A DNA stretch of 64,000 bases from Ornithinimicrobium sufpigmenti (GCF_004322775.1 NZ_CP036403.1:2480001-2544000); one strand, 5' to 3'; shown: positions 40,598 through 51,422, counted from the stretch's first letter. Notes: a model not told the origin generated them from the letters alone. Program-made: numbers and translations.

Positions 40598-41356
40598 ATG
40601 GCGAACACGCAGGTCCTGGGCATCGACATCGGCGGCAGTGGCATCAAGGGTGCCCCGGTCGACCTCGCCGAGGGCCAGCTGACGGCCGAACGGCTGCGGG
40701 TCGACACACCCGAAGGTGCGACACCCGGTGACGTCGCCGACGCCGTCGCGTGGGTGGCCGAGCAGTTCGCGGGCCAGCTGACCACCGACAGCCCGGTCGG
40801 CATCACCGTGCCGGCCGTCGTGCAGCAGGGCATCGTGCGCTCTGCGGCCAACATCGACGACTCGTGGATCGACACGGACGCCGACGCGCTCTTCACCCAG
40901 CGGCTGGGGCGGCCGGTGCACGTGGTCAACGACGCGGACGCGGCGGGTGAGGCCGAGGTGCACTACGGCGCCGGACGGGGTGTCAGCGGAGTCGTCCTGG
41001 TGACCACGCTGGGCACGGGGATCGGCTCGGCGCTGTTCGTCGACGGGACGCTGGTGCCGAACACCGAGCTGGGCCACCTGGAGATCGACGGGCACGACGC
41101 GGAGTCCCGCGCCGCCAGCAGCGCCCGCGAGCGCGAGGGCCTGTCCTGGAAGCAGTGGGCGGGCCGGCTGCAGCGCTACTACTCCGTCGTGGAGGCGCTG
41201 TTCTCGCCCGACCTGATCATCGTCGGCGGCGGGGTCTCCAAGCGGGCCGACAAGTTCCTGCCGCTGCTGGACCTGCGGGCACCGATCGTCCCCGCGCAGC
41301 TGCGCAACCAGGCCGGGATCATCGGCGCCGCCTGGCACGCCCACCACCTGGGCTGA
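40598..41356 (+). CDS. ppgK: polyphosphate glucokinase
   Basis: 252 aa ROK-fold kinase. Phosphate-1 motif [15 protein letters not shown] at the N-terminus, catalytic Asp in [14 protein letters not shown], phosphate-2 [17 protein letters not shown], and ELGHLEI, plus the adenosine-site [14 protein letters not shown]. Phosphorylates glucose from polyphosphate or ATP; enzymes of this short type are typical of actinobacteria. The [10 protein letters not shown] segment replaces the zinc-binding loop of bacterial ROK proteins, as expected for PpgK. Convergent with guaB1, 6 bp apart. Confidence 0.93.
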   Translation: MANTQVLGIDIGGSGIKGAPVDLAEGQLTAERLRVDTPEGATPGDVADAVAWVAEQFAGQLTTDSPVGITVPAVVQQGIVRSAANIDDSWIDTDADALFTQRLGRPVHVVNDADAAGEAEVHYGAGRGVSGVVLVTTLGTGIGSALFVDGTLVPNTELGHLEIDGHDAESRAASSAREREGLSWKQWAGRLQRYYSVVEALFSPDLIIVGGGVSKRADKFLPLLDLRAPIVPAQLRNQAGIIGAAWHAHHLG

Positions 41357-41362
41357 GCGGCC

Positions 41363-43548
<2,186 letters not shown>

Positions 43549-43611
43549 GCCCCTGACTGCGCTGCTCGGGGGGTATGCCGAAGCGGTCTGGGCGTCCTTG
43601 GACCGCCCCGG

Positions 43612-44706
43612 TCAGCCCAGTCCGCTGGCGCCGAAGGCCAGCCCGAGCAGGTAGGTGGCGGCGGCCGCCCCATACCCGATGAGCAGTTGCCGCAGGCCCC
43701 GCGCCAGGGGGGAGGCGCCGGAGAGCACCCCGACGACCCCGCCGGTGACCAGCAGCGCCACCCCGACGAGCAGCAGCGAGGTCAGCAGGGCGCCGTAGCC
43801 GCTGAAGCCGATGAGATAGGGCAGCACGGGGACGAGGGCGCCGGAGGCGAAGAAGCCGAAGCTGGCCAGTGCCGCGCCCCACGGGTTGAGCACGGCGTCC
43901 TGCTCGTCCGCGTCGCTCACCACGGCCGGTACCGCATCGGCCGGGGGCAGGCCCCGCAGCTGGATCTGGCCGAGCACGTCGGCGGCACGTGCCCTGGCGT
44001 GGTCGGGGTCCATCCCCCGGGCCCGGTAGACGAGCTCGAGCTCGTTGGTGTTCAGGTCCAGCCCGCCGAGCGCCGCGCTGGTGCCGCGGGACGGTTGCGA
44101 GGCGGCGAGCAGCTCGCGGGCGGACCGCACTGAGATGTACTCCCCCGCCGCCATGGACAGGGCCCCGGCCAGCAGGCCGGCCATCCCGGCGGTGAGCACG
44201 ATGCTGCTGTCGTCCACGGCCGCCGCCATCCCCATGACGAGCGCCAGGTTGGAGACCAGCCCGTCGTTGGCGCCGAACACCGCGGCGCGGAAGGTGCCGG
44301 ACAGGTGCAGCCGGCCGCGGGCAGCCAGGGCGCGCAGCACCTCCTCGTGCACCGCCTCGTCGGCGACCATCGAGGAGGAGGCGTCGGCGTCGCGGGCGTA
44401 GGGGTTGCCGGCCTTGGAGCGCTGCAGCAGCGAGAGCACGAAGAGCATCCCGAAGCGGCGGGCCAGCCAGGCGTGGACCCGGTGGCCCAACGTCGCGCGG
44501 GGGGTGGGCTCGGCCTGGTTGCCGAGCAGGGTGGCCCAGTGCTGCGCGTGCCGCTCCTCGGCCTCGGCGAGGGCGTTGAGGATGTCGCGCTCCTCCCCGT
44601 GCCGTCGGGCCGCCAGGTCGCGGAAGACGCGGCTGTTGGCCCGTTCGTCCGCCAGGTGGCGTCGCCAGCGGCGGACGTCGTCGGTCGAGGGGTGGCTGGT
44701 GGTCAC
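43612..44706 (-). CDS. VIT1/CCC1 family transporter with N-terminal ferritin-like domain
   Basis: 364 aa. Residues about 1-140 form a rubrerythrin/ferritin-like helical bundle with Glu-rich metal motifs (DLAARRHGEERDILNALAEAEERHAQHW, SSSMVADEAVHEEVLR). This is fused to the CCC1 membrane domain: AAVFGANDGLVSNLALVMGM, LLAGALSMAAGEYISVRS and three C-terminal helices. Likely moves Fe2+ or Mn2+ out of the cytoplasm, with the ferritin-like part supplying or oxidising metal; both are inference from the erythrin-VIT1 class. GTG start with TACACT 8 nt upstream. Confidence 0.88.
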   Translation of the reverse strand: MTTSHPSTDDVRRWRRHLADERANSRVFRDLAARRHGEERDILNALAEAEERHAQHWATLLGNQAEPTPRATLGHRVHAWLARRFGMLFVLSLLQRSKAGNPYARDADASSSMVADEAVHEEVLRALAARGRLHLSGTFRAAVFGANDGLVSNLALVMGMAAAVDDSSIVLTAGMAGLLAGALSMAAGEYISVRSARELLAASQPSRGTSAALGGLDLNTNELELVYRARGMDPDHARARAADVLGQIQLRGLPPADAVPAVVSDADEQDAVLNPWGAALASFGFFASGALVPVLPYLIGFSGYGALLTSLLLVGVALLVTGGVVGVLSGASPLARGLRQLLIGYGAAAATYLLGLAFGASGLG

Positions 44707-44714
44707 GTGGGTCA

Positions 44715-44720
44715 AGTGTA
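44715..44720 (-). promoter_or_regulatory. leaderless -10 box of the VIT1/CCC1 gene
   Basis: TACACT on the minus strand, 8 nt before the GTG at 44706, back to back with the rnpB promoter. Confidence 0.45.
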
Positions 44721-44743
44721 CGTCGCCGGCCTGACGCCCGGGG

Positions 44744-44749
44744 TAGACT
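44744..44749 (+). promoter_or_regulatory. rnpB promoter (-10)
   Basis: TAGACT, 8 nt before the predicted rnpB 5' end. The -35 region is weak. Confidence 0.5.
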
Positions 44750-44757
44750 GGCGGGTC

Positions 44758-45149
44758 GTGGATGAGTCGGCCAGGCGGCCGCGTCGGGCCCCGTAAGGGT
44801 GTCCCGCCGAGGAACGTCCGGGCTCCACAGGGCATGGTGGTGGCTAACGGCCACCCGGGGTGACCCGCGGGACAGTGCCACAGAAAGTAGACCGCCCACC
44901 GGTTCGCCGGTGGGTCAGGGTGAAAGGGTGGTGTAAGAGACCACCAGCACGCCGGGTGACCGGCGTGGCTCGGTAAACCCCGCCAGGAGCAAGACCAGAC
45001 AGTGCGCGCCCGAGGGCTGCCCGCCCGAGCGCACGGGTAGGTCGCTGGAGGTATGCGGCAACGCATGCCCGAGATGGATGGTCGCCACCTCCGCAGTGCC
45101 GGCAACGGCGCGGAGGGACAGAACCCGGCGTACCGGCCGACTCATCCAC
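44758..45149 (+). ncRNA. rnpB: RNase P RNA (type A)
   Basis: About 392 nt catalytic RNA that matures tRNA 5' ends. The universal core GAGGAACGTCCGGGCTCC (CR-I, about 44808-44825), AGGGTGAAAGGGTG and the 3' GACAGAACCCGGCGTA (CR-V) are present. The P1 helix is perfect: 44758-44772 pairs with 45135-45149 (15 bp). No protein-coding gene overlaps. A small CACCAC/GTGGTG hairpin at 45147-45165 may help termination before the convergent phosphatase gene. Confidence 0.95.
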
Positions 45150-45180
45150 CACCATCTCCGTGGTGCCCGACGCTGGTGGT

Positions 45181-46029
45181 TCAGCCGAGCAGCCGGTCCG
45201 CCAGGGTCCGCGCGACGCCGTCCTCGTCGTTGGCGGGCACGACGTGGTCGGCCACGGCCAGCACGTCCGGGTGGGCGTTTGCCACTGCGTGCGCCACCCC
45301 GGCCCAGGAGAGCATCGGCAGGTCGTTGGGCATGTCCCCGAACGCCCAGACCGCCTCGGCGGGCACGGGTGGGTCCAGCTCCCGGCACCAGTGCGACAGG
45401 GCCAGGGCCTTGGTGACGCCGGCGGGCACGATCTCGGTCATCCGGATCGCGCCGGAGTGCGAGACCTCGGCGCGCTCACCGACCACCTCGTCCACCAGGA
45501 CCGTCAGCTCCTCGGTGTGCAGGTGCGGGTGGCGGACGAGGATCTTGCCGGCGTCGACACTGGCCAGCTCCTCGACGGGACCGACCAGCCACTGGCCGTC
45601 GGTGCGCCCGGTGGCCCGTTCGAAGTGCGGCTCGCGGGCGAAGCCGCGCAGCGACTCGGTCGCCAGCGCGACATCGGGCAGCTCCCGGCGCAGGTCGCCC
45701 AGGAGCTCGGCGACGAGCTCGGCGTCCATCAGCCGGTGCGCGACGATCTCCCGGCGGCCCAGGTCGTAAGTGAACGCCCCGTTGCCGCACAGCGCCAGAC
45801 CGGTGACGCCCAGGTCGGCCAGCTCGTCCATCCACCGTGGCGGGCGGGCGGTGACCAGGATGGTCGGCAGGCCGCCGCGCGCCAGCTCGGCGAGCACGTC
45901 CCGGGTGTATGCCGAGACGGTGCCGTCCGAGCGCAGCAGGGTGCCGTCGCAGTCGGTGGCGATCAGCCGGGGCCGGGGGCCGGCGACTGGGGCCTGGCTG
46001 CCCGGGGCCGGCCGGCGCTCCGTGCTCAC
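45181..46029 (-). CDS. Cof-type HAD phosphatase
   Basis: 282 aa from a GTG overlapping the RNB nuclease stop (GTGA). After a 22-residue P/R-rich head, HAD motif I is LIATDCDGTLLRSDG, motif II LVTARPPRW, and motif IV AVWAFGDMPNDLPMLSWAGV. The large cap between them (LALCGNGAFTYDLGRREIVA) defines the Cof/IIB subfamily. Members dephosphorylate sugar phosphates or cofactor intermediates; substrate unknown. Second gene of a two-gene operon. Confidence 0.88.
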   Translation of the reverse strand: MSTERRPAPGSQAPVAGPRPRLIATDCDGTLLRSDGTVSAYTRDVLAELARGGLPTILVTARPPRWMDELADLGVTGLALCGNGAFTYDLGRREIVAHRLMDAELVAELLGDLRRELPDVALATESLRGFAREPHFERATGRTDGQWLVGPVEELASVDAGKILVRHPHLHTEELTVLVDEVVGERAEVSHSGAIRMTEIVPAGVTKALALSHWCRELDPPVPAEAVWAFGDMPNDLPMLSWAGVAHAVANAHPDVLAVADHVVPANDEDGVARTLADRLLG

Positions 46030-47567
46030 GACGCCTCGGCCGCCTCGTGTCCGTCGGCCGCCGCGGCCGTGTCGATCGTCTCTCCCGTGACGCTCGTCTC
46101 TCCCGTGACGCTCGTCTCTCCCGTGTCGCTCACGACGCTCAGCTCCACCGTGCGGGCACGGATGTCGGCAGCGTCGACCCGTACGGTCGCCATCGTGCCG
46201 ACCTCGGCACGTCCCATGGCGGGCTCGCTCACCGGGGGGTCCAGGAGTTGGACGATCACGTTGCCTCGGTCGGTCTCGTCGACCACCATCGCCTCGAAGG
46301 TCTGCCCCACCCGGTCCCGCAGGACGGCCGCCTCGACGGCGCTCACGCACGCGCGGTCCACCGCGCGGGCACGCTGGTCGCTCTCCCGCATGACGGCCGG
46401 GAGGTCGGGCAGCGCCTCCCGCACCCAGTCCGGCACCTCCCGCCCGGCGCTGAGCGCCTCGCAAACGGCCAGTGCGTACCGGTCCACGAGCCGGCGCAGG
46501 GGCGCCGTCACGTGGGCGTAGGGGGCGGCGAGCGCCGCCTGCACCTGCTCCTCCTCCGCCGGCAGCACCCCGTCGAAGGCCGTGTATGCCGCGCCCCGGA
46601 ACAACGTGGTCGCGGCGTTGATGATCGCCAGGTGAGCCGGGTCGGTCCGGTCCAGCGTGCGCAGGAACTCGCCGTACGTCATGTCCCGCGGCCACGACTC
46701 GCCCAGCGCGGCCGCCTCGCGGCGGAAGCGGGCGACGGCACGGTCGTCCGGGGGCGGCATCGTGCGCAGGATGCCGACGCCGCCGTCGAGCATCATCTGT
46801 CCGGCGACCATCCCGGACAGCAGGGAGATCTGGGCGTTCCAGTCCTCGCTGGCCAGCAGCGGCCGCAGGCGCAGGACGTAGCTGTCCCCGTCCTGGTGCA
46901 CCTCCTGCTGCGGCATCGGCAGGCTGGCGCCACCCCGCTCCAGCTCGCGGCTGATCCGGGCCTCGCCGACCTCCTTGAGCAGCAGCAGGGTCTCTTCGGC
47001 CTCACCCGAGTCGACCAGGCGTTGGGTCTCCTCATAGTCGTAGCGACGGCGGGACCGGACCATCGCCCGGTAGACCTCGGCAGCGGCTCGACGACCGTCG
47101 GCCGACAGGACGATGTCCCAGACGTAGGCCGGACAGGTCTGGCCGGGCAGCAGGCTGGCCGCCGCCTCGCTCAGCTCCGGCGGGTGCAGCGGGATCCGTC
47201 GGTCGGGGCAGTAGATCGTCTGACCGCGCAGCCGCACCTCCTGGTCGACGGCACCTCCGATCCGGACGAAGGCGGGCACGTCGGCGATGGCGTAGCGCAC
47301 CCGCCAGCCCTCCCCCGCCCGCTCGATGTGCATCGCCTGGTCCAGGTCCATCGAGCCGGGCGGGTCGATCGTCACGAACTCGACATCGGTCTCGTCCCGC
47401 CCGGGCAGGTCCGGGTCGGCCATGGTCCTCCGGACCTCCTCGAGCACCTCGACGGGGAAGTCCTCCCGCACCTCCTGCTCCTCCCGGATCGCGTGGAAGG
47501 TCTGCTCGAGCAGCTGCCCGGTCGGCGTGCTGAGGTCGCTCGCCAGTGTCGTCGCCGTCTGCACCAT
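46026..47567 (-). CDS. RNB-domain ribonuclease (RNase II/R-like)
   Basis: 513 aa from the ATG (MVQTATTLASDL). The RNB active-site block is DVEFVTIDPPGSMDLDQAMHI, with the conserved acidic residues, followed by YAIADVPAFV, PDRRIPLHPPELSEAAASLLP and APLRRLVDRYA. No cold-shock domains precede it; a short S1-like end follows. Actinobacterial enzymes of this size are presumed 3'-5' exoribonucleases. The tail has three TGETSV-type repeats (18-bp repeat). TAGGGT lies 7 nt upstream of the ATG; a GTG three codons earlier is less likely. Confidence 0.88.
   Translation of the reverse strand: MVQTATTLASDLSTPTGQLLEQTFHAIREEQEVREDFPVEVLEEVRRTMADPDLPGRDETDVEFVTIDPPGSMDLDQAMHIERAGEGWRVRYAIADVPAFVRIGGAVDQEVRLRGQTIYCPDRRIPLHPPELSEAAASLLPGQTCPAYVWDIVLSADGRRAAAEVYRAMVRSRRRYDYEETQRLVDSGEAEETLLLLKEVGEARISRELERGGASLPMPQQEVHQDGDSYVLRLRPLLASEDWNAQISLLSGMVAGQMMLDGGVGILRTMPPPDDRAVARFRREAAALGESWPRDMTYGEFLRTLDRTDPAHLAIINAATTLFRGAAYTAFDGVLPAEEEQVQAALAAPYAHVTAPLRRLVDRYALAVCEALSAGREVPDWVREALPDLPAVMRESDQRARAVDRACVSAVEAAVLRDRVGQTFEAMVVDETDRGNVIVQLLDPPVSEPAMGRAEVGTMATVRVDAADIRARTVELSVVSDTGETSVTGETSVTGETIDTAAAADGHEAAEAS
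46078..46131 (-). repeat. 18-bp tandem repeat in the RNB nuclease 3' end
   Basis: Three 18-bp units (46078-46095, 46096-46113, 46114-46131; plus strand GTCTCTCCCGTGACGCTC, last copy with one change). They encode repeated GETSVT in the disordered C-terminus, in frame. Confidence 0.85.
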
Positions 47568-47574
47568 GCGGCCC

Positions 47575-47580
47575 ACCCTA
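47575..47580 (-). promoter_or_regulatory. leaderless -10 box of the RNB nuclease
   Basis: TAGGGT on the minus strand, 7 nt before the ATG at 47567; divergent from the yaaA box. Confidence 0.5.
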
Positions 47581-47613
47581 CGGGTCGGCTCCGGTGGTGC
47601 CGCGGCTGTGGCC

Positions 47614-47619
47614 TAGCCT
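47614..47619 (+). promoter_or_regulatory. leaderless -10 box of yaaA
   Basis: TAGCCT, 7 nt before the GTG at 47627. Confidence 0.5.
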
Positions 47620-47626
47620 GCCTGAC

Positions 47627-48373
47627 GTGCTGATCCTGCTGCCGCCGTCCGAGTCCAAGGCCGTCCGTGACCGGGGCGCACACCTGCGGTGGGAGCGGCT
47701 CTCGGCGCCGGAGCTGACCGGCGCGCGACGTGAGGTGGCCACGGCGCTGGCCGGGGTCAGCGACCGGATCGATGCGCCGATCGTGCTGGGCGTGAGCGCG
47801 AACCTCGCGCCGGAGATCGCGCTGAACACCCGGCTCGACTCCTCCCCGACCCTGCCCGCCCGGGAGCTCTACACCGGGGTGCTCTACGACGCGCTCGACC
47901 TCGCCACCCTCGACGCCTCGGAGAGCCGGCGGGCGACGGCGCGCCTCCGGGTCGTCTCCGCCCTCTACGGCGCGGTCCGGCTGACCGACCGGGTGGCGCC
48001 CTACCGGCTGTCGATGGGGGTGAACCTGCCGGGCGTCGGTCCGCTCGCGGCGTTCTGGCGACCCCACCTGGCCCCCGTGCTGCACGCGGCGGCCGGACGC
48101 GGGCTGGTGGTGGACTGCCGTTCCAGCACGTATGCCGCGGCCTGGTCTCCCGCCGGACGGCTGGCCGAGCGCTGGGTGCAGGTGCGCGTCCCCGGCGCCA
48201 CCCACATGGCCAAGCACACGCGTGGTCTGGTCTCCCGGTCCCTGTGCCTGGACGCGGCCGACCCACGCCGTCCGGAGGAGCTGGTCGACCTGCTCCAGCC
48301 GTACCACCAGGTCCAGCTCACCCCTCCCGAGCGTCCCGGGCGTCCGTGGGTGCTCGACGTCACGCCTACCTGA
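47627..48373 (+). CDS. yaaA: YaaA/DUF328 peroxide-stress protein
   Basis: 248 aa. The GTG start gives MLILLPPSESK, the hallmark N-terminus, and further blocks RELYTGVLYDAL, RVVSALYGAVRLTDRVAPYRLSM and VVDCRSSTYAAAW follow. The E. coli homologue lowers free iron and protects DNA from peroxide; DNA binding through an HhH-like element has been reported. The stop codon TGA (48371-48373) is itself the beginning of a seven-unit 22-bp repeat array. Leaderless-type promoter. Confidence 0.9.
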   Translation: MLILLPPSESKAVRDRGAHLRWERLSAPELTGARREVATALAGVSDRIDAPIVLGVSANLAPEIALNTRLDSSPTLPARELYTGVLYDALDLATLDASESRRATARLRVVSALYGAVRLTDRVAPYRLSMGVNLPGVGPLAAFWRPHLAPVLHAAAGRGLVVDCRSSTYAAAWSPAGRLAERWVQVRVPGATHMAKHTRGLVSRSLCLDAADPRRPEELVDLLQPYHQVQLTPPERPGRPWVLDVTPT

Positions 48374-49148
48374 CCGAGCGCACGACTCTCCCCGACCGGG
48401 CGCACGACTCTCCCCGACCGGGCGCACGACTCTCCCCGACCGGGCGCATGACTCTCCCCGACCGGGCGCATGACTCTGCCCGACCGGGCGCACGATTCCC
48501 CCCAGACCGGGCGCGCTCACCCGGGAGATCAGCCGAGGCCGGCTTGCGGGCGACCACCGACCAGGCCATCGGCACCTGTTCCCGCCAGGGGGCAGGCAGG
48601 ACGTACGCCTCCCCTTCTGCGGTCATCGCCGGGTGCAGCGGCCACGGAAGGTCGTCCTGCTCGTCGACCTCGATGATGACCAACCCGGCCCGGACGAGTG
48701 CCATCAGCACCTCACTGACCGAGTGCGGCCACTCGTAGTTCCGGGGCTGGGTGATCAGGCTCCGGTCGCCGTCGGTGTATGTCATACCGTCGGCATAGGT
48801 CAGGGCCTGGCCGGCCGGCAGCGGGAAGTACCGGTACCCGGGCGCCAGGAGGCGGGGCTCGTGATCGGCGAGGGAATTGGCCGACGGGTGCGAGTCCCGG
48901 AAGAAGAACGTGCCGCCCGGCCGCAGCAGGGCCGCCACCTGTCGGCCCCAGGTCCACAGGTCCTGGACCCAGCAGATCGTGCCCGTCGAGGTGTAGACCA
49001 GGTCCACCTGCTCTCCCACCGCCGCGGCCGCCTCGAGGACGTTGGCCTCGACATACCGGATAGCTTGGCCGGCCCGGTCGGCGAGCTCGCGGGCGATGTC
49101 CAGCGAGACGGGCGACAGGTCGACCCCGGTGCAGCGCGCACCGGTCAT
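48366..49148 (-). pseudogene. 5'-truncated SAM-dependent methyltransferase bounded by repeats
   Basis: The open frame is 260 codons, but the first strand of the Rossmann fold and SAM motif I (E/DxGxGxG) are missing. It starts directly at TGARCTGVDLSPVSLDIARE, the second strand, and continues with VDLVYTSTGTICWVQDLWTW, LLRPGGTFFFRDSHPSANSL and YRYFPLPAGQALTYADGM. Roughly 50-60 N-terminal residues are lost, and only repeat units lie in their place. The last ~50 codons run through the yaaA-side array, giving an R/G/S/E tail. Most likely a decaying gene; a functional short form is possible but lacks the cofactor loop. Confidence 0.7.
48372..48520 (+). repeat. 22-bp stop-anchored repeat array after yaaA (7 units)
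   Basis: Units begin at 48372, 48394, 48416, 48438, 48460, 48482 and 48505 (one 23-bp step); the last is partial. Consensus GACCGGGCGCAC followed by GACTCTCCCC; the C/T change at the 12th base is shared by units 4-5. The GA of the yaaA TGA is the first two bases. Sense to yaaA; on the other strand it is read through by the methyltransferase frame. Confidence 0.9.
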
Positions 49149-49160
49149 CCGCCCATCTTG

Positions 49161-49275
49161 ACGGTCGGGGAGAACCGTGCGCCCGGTCGGTGAAGAGCGT
49201 GCCCGGTCGGGGAGAACCGTGCGCCCGGTCGGTGCAGAGCGTGCGCCCGGTCGGGGAGAAGCGTGCGCCCGGTCA
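49161..49275 (-). repeat. 22-bp stop-anchored repeat array after the RNase H fusion (5 full units)
   Basis: Minus-strand units occupy 49274-49253, 49252-49231, 49230-49209, 49208-49189 (20 bp, a 2-bp deletion) and 49188-49167, with a partial copy to 49161. Core GACCGGGCGCACG followed by STTCTCCCC-type sequence or a CTCTGCACC variant. The gene's TGA at 49275-49273 supplies the first bases. Same family as the yaaA array, in inverted orientation across the truncated methyltransferase. Confidence 0.9.
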
Positions 49276-50688
49276 GTCCAGGGAGGAGTCGACGATCGTC
49301 ACGGAGGCGTCATGGTCACGCGCGGGCACCGGGTCGTACAGGTGGTGGGTGTCGTTGACGAAGGCGACCTGGGCCACGCCATCGGGCCAGATCTCCACCG
49401 CGCTCAGCGAGGCGGGCGCGGTGGCCAGCGACCAGCCGCGCTCGTGGTCGATCCCCAGCAGCCGGCACAGCACCGACATCAGCGCCACCCGGTGCGTGGC
49501 GACCACGACGGTCCCGCCCCGGCGGACCGCTCGCCCCAGCGCGTCGGCGACACGCTCGTCCAGCTCACGGCGCGACTCACCGCCCGGCCGCTTGTACTCC
49601 GCGTCCGAGCGCAGCGCGCGCAGATCCTCGCCGTACTCCTCGGCGAGCTGGCCCATCGTCCGGCCGTCCCAGTCCCCGAAGCCCTGCTCGTCCCAGTCGC
49701 GGTCCTCCTCGCGCCTCACCCCGAGCGCGTCTGCGATCGCCTGCCCCGTCTGCCGCGCGCGCTGCAGCGAGGAGCTGACCACGCTCACCGGCCCCGGCTC
49801 GGACCGCTCGACGAGACGCCGCACGGCCTGGGCGGCGGCGCGGGCCTGCGCCGTCCCGGTGCTGTTCAGGGACGGGTCGGAGCCCCCGCGGCCGTCCACG
49901 CGGTGCTCCTGGGTGTAGTCGGTGACGCCGTGGCGGACCAGGACCAGCCGGGTCTGCCCCTCGAGCACGGGCACGGTCTCGTCGGAGAGCACCAGGTCGG
50001 CCACCGGCGCCCGCTGCTCACCCGCGGTGGACCGGACCTCCTGCCTCTCCTGGTATGCCGTGCCCCCGCCCGCGGTCGGTCGCTCCCCGTCCGGCTCGTC
50101 GAAGAGCGACCAGGGTCCCTCGGCCTCGCCGTCCCGGCCGCCACCGCCCTTCCCGGCCCGTGCTGCGGACCCCCCGGCATCCCCAGACCCTCTCAGTGCG
50201 TCCCCGGACCCTTTCTCGGCCCGGTCAGCGGGCTGGACGTGGTCGCGCCGGACCGTCAACCCGTCCATCCCGTCGTTGGACAGCGCGTCGGCCGCGCCGT
50301 TGCGCTCCCGCGGGATCCAGGTGAACGAGACGGTTCCGCCCTGGCGCTGGATGGCGTCGACCAGCTGACGGGCCTCCAGCGCGAGACGACGCATGTCGGC
50401 GTGCTTGATCTTCCAGCGGCCGGTCATCTGCTCGACGACGAGCTTGGAGTCCATCCGCACCTCGACGGTCGCCTCAGGCGCCAGGCCGAGGTCGAGCACC
50501 GCCCGCAGGCCCTCGATCAGCCCGGTGTACTCCGCGACGTTGTTGGACGCGGTGCCCAGCGGCGCTGCCCGCTCAGCCAGCACGGTGCTCGTCCGGGCAT
50601 CGCGCACCAGCGCGCCGTACCCAGCCACGCCCGGGTTGCCGCGGCTCCCGCCGTCGGCCTCGACGACCAGCGCGCGGCGCAGCGTCAC
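49273..50688 (-). CDS. bifunctional RNase H / histidine-phosphatase fusion
   Basis: 471 aa. N-terminal type I RNase H (residues 1-135): VVEADGGSRGNPGVAGYGA with the first Asp, NVAEYTGLIEGL with Glu, VRMDSKLVVEQMTG with Asp, and the late Asp in NGAADALSNDGM. A variable linker (about 150-240), then a phosphoglycerate-mutase-like domain TRLVLVRHGVTDYTQ with RHG catalytic His, and VVVATHRVALM. Homologous to M. tuberculosis Rv2228c, whose C-domain resembles CobC alpha-ribazole phosphatase. GTG start overlaps the zinc-ribbon gene stop (GTGA). Confidence 0.92.
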   Translation of the reverse strand: MTLRRALVVEADGGSRGNPGVAGYGALVRDARTSTVLAERAAPLGTASNNVAEYTGLIEGLRAVLDLGLAPEATVEVRMDSKLVVEQMTGRWKIKHADMRRLALEARQLVDAIQRQGGTVSFTWIPRERNGAADALSNDGMDGLTVRRDHVQPADRAEKGSGDALRGSGDAGGSAARAGKGGGGRDGEAEGPWSLFDEPDGERPTAGGGTAYQERQEVRSTAGEQRAPVADLVLSDETVPVLEGQTRLVLVRHGVTDYTQEHRVDGRGGSDPSLNSTGTAQARAAAQAVRRLVERSEPGPVSVVSSSLQRARQTGQAIADALGVRREEDRDWDEQGFGDWDGRTMGQLAEEYGEDLRALRSDAEYKRPGGESRRELDERVADALGRAVRRGGTVVVATHRVALMSVLCRLLGIDHERGWSLATAPASLSAVEIWPDGVAQVAFVNDTHHLYDPVPARDHDASVTIVDSSLD

Positions 50689-51422
50689 AGCCCGGACTCC
50701 GGGGTCCGGACCAGGATGCGCCCGCACTCCTCACAGCGCACCACCTGGTCCTCCGGGGCCGCCTTGATCCGGCCCAGGTCGACCGCGTTGATCTCCAGCC
50801 GGCAGCCGCCGCACCGGCGCTGCTGCAGCGGGGCCGCGCCGGTGCCGGAGTGAGCCCGCAGGCGCTCGTAGAGCGCCAGCAGCTCCTCGGACAGGTCCGC
50901 GGTGATCGCCTCACGACCACCGGCGACCCGCTCGTGCTCTGCGGCGATCTCGCCGGTCTTGCGGTCCCGCTCGGCTCGCAGCTCGGCGAGCCGCTCACGG
51001 TGCGCCTGGCGTGCGGCGAGGGCCTTGGCCTCGGCCGCCTCGGCCTGCTCGGCGCGCTCCATCGCCTCCAGCTCCTCGTCCTCCAGCACGGACTGGCGAC
51101 GGGCCAGGCTCTCCAGCTCGTGCTGCAGACCCTGCAGGTCCTTGGCGCTGCCCGTCCCGACCTCCAGGCGTTGTCGGTTGCGGGCCGCCCGGTCCCGCAC
51201 CAGCTGCACCGCCGCCTCGGCCCGCTCGACCTCGCGGCGCACGTCGCTCAGCTCGGTCTGGGCGCGGACCACGTCCTCCTCCAGCGCGGTCTCGGCCTGC
51301 TCCATGCGGGCGATGTCGATCAGCTCGGGCAGGCTGCGCAGCCGGTGGGCGAGCTGGGTCAGGGTGGTGTCCAGGTCGACGAGCTCCAGCAGGCGCGCCT
51401 GCATCTGGGGCGAGGCCTTCAC
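50685..51422 (-). CDS. coiled-coil C4 zinc-ribbon protein (DUF164 type)
   Basis: 245 aa. A long antiparallel coiled coil (residues about 5-190, E/R/A/L heptads) is capped by a zinc ribbon with RRCGGCRLEI and VRCEECGRILV (two CxxC). GTG start 6 nt after GGAGG, overlapping the Nif3 gene stop. The CdsZ/DUF164 family is widespread; in Rv2229c-type actinobacterial loci it sits between nif3 and the RNase H fusion as here. Thought to bind nucleic acid or act with RNase H/Nif3, but unproven. Confidence 0.9.
   Translation of the reverse strand: MKASPQMQARLLELVDLDTTLTQLAHRLRSLPELIDIARMEQAETALEEDVVRAQTELSDVRREVERAEAAVQLVRDRAARNRQRLEVGTGSAKDLQGLQHELESLARRQSVLEDEELEAMERAEQAEAAEAKALAARQAHRERLAELRAERDRKTGEIAAEHERVAGGREAITADLSEELLALYERLRAHSGTGAAPLQQRRCGGCRLEINAVDLGRIKAAPEDQVVRCEECGRILVRTPESGL

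Noticed and set aside
48372..49275. CRISPR array reading of the 22-bp repeats
   Set aside because: Units are directly tandem with no unique 30-40 bp spacers, units are too short, and there are no cas genes.
48366..49275. Insertion sequence or MITE explanation for the bracketed methyltransferase
   Set aside because: No transposase, no terminal inverted repeat beyond the arrays themselves and no target duplication was found.
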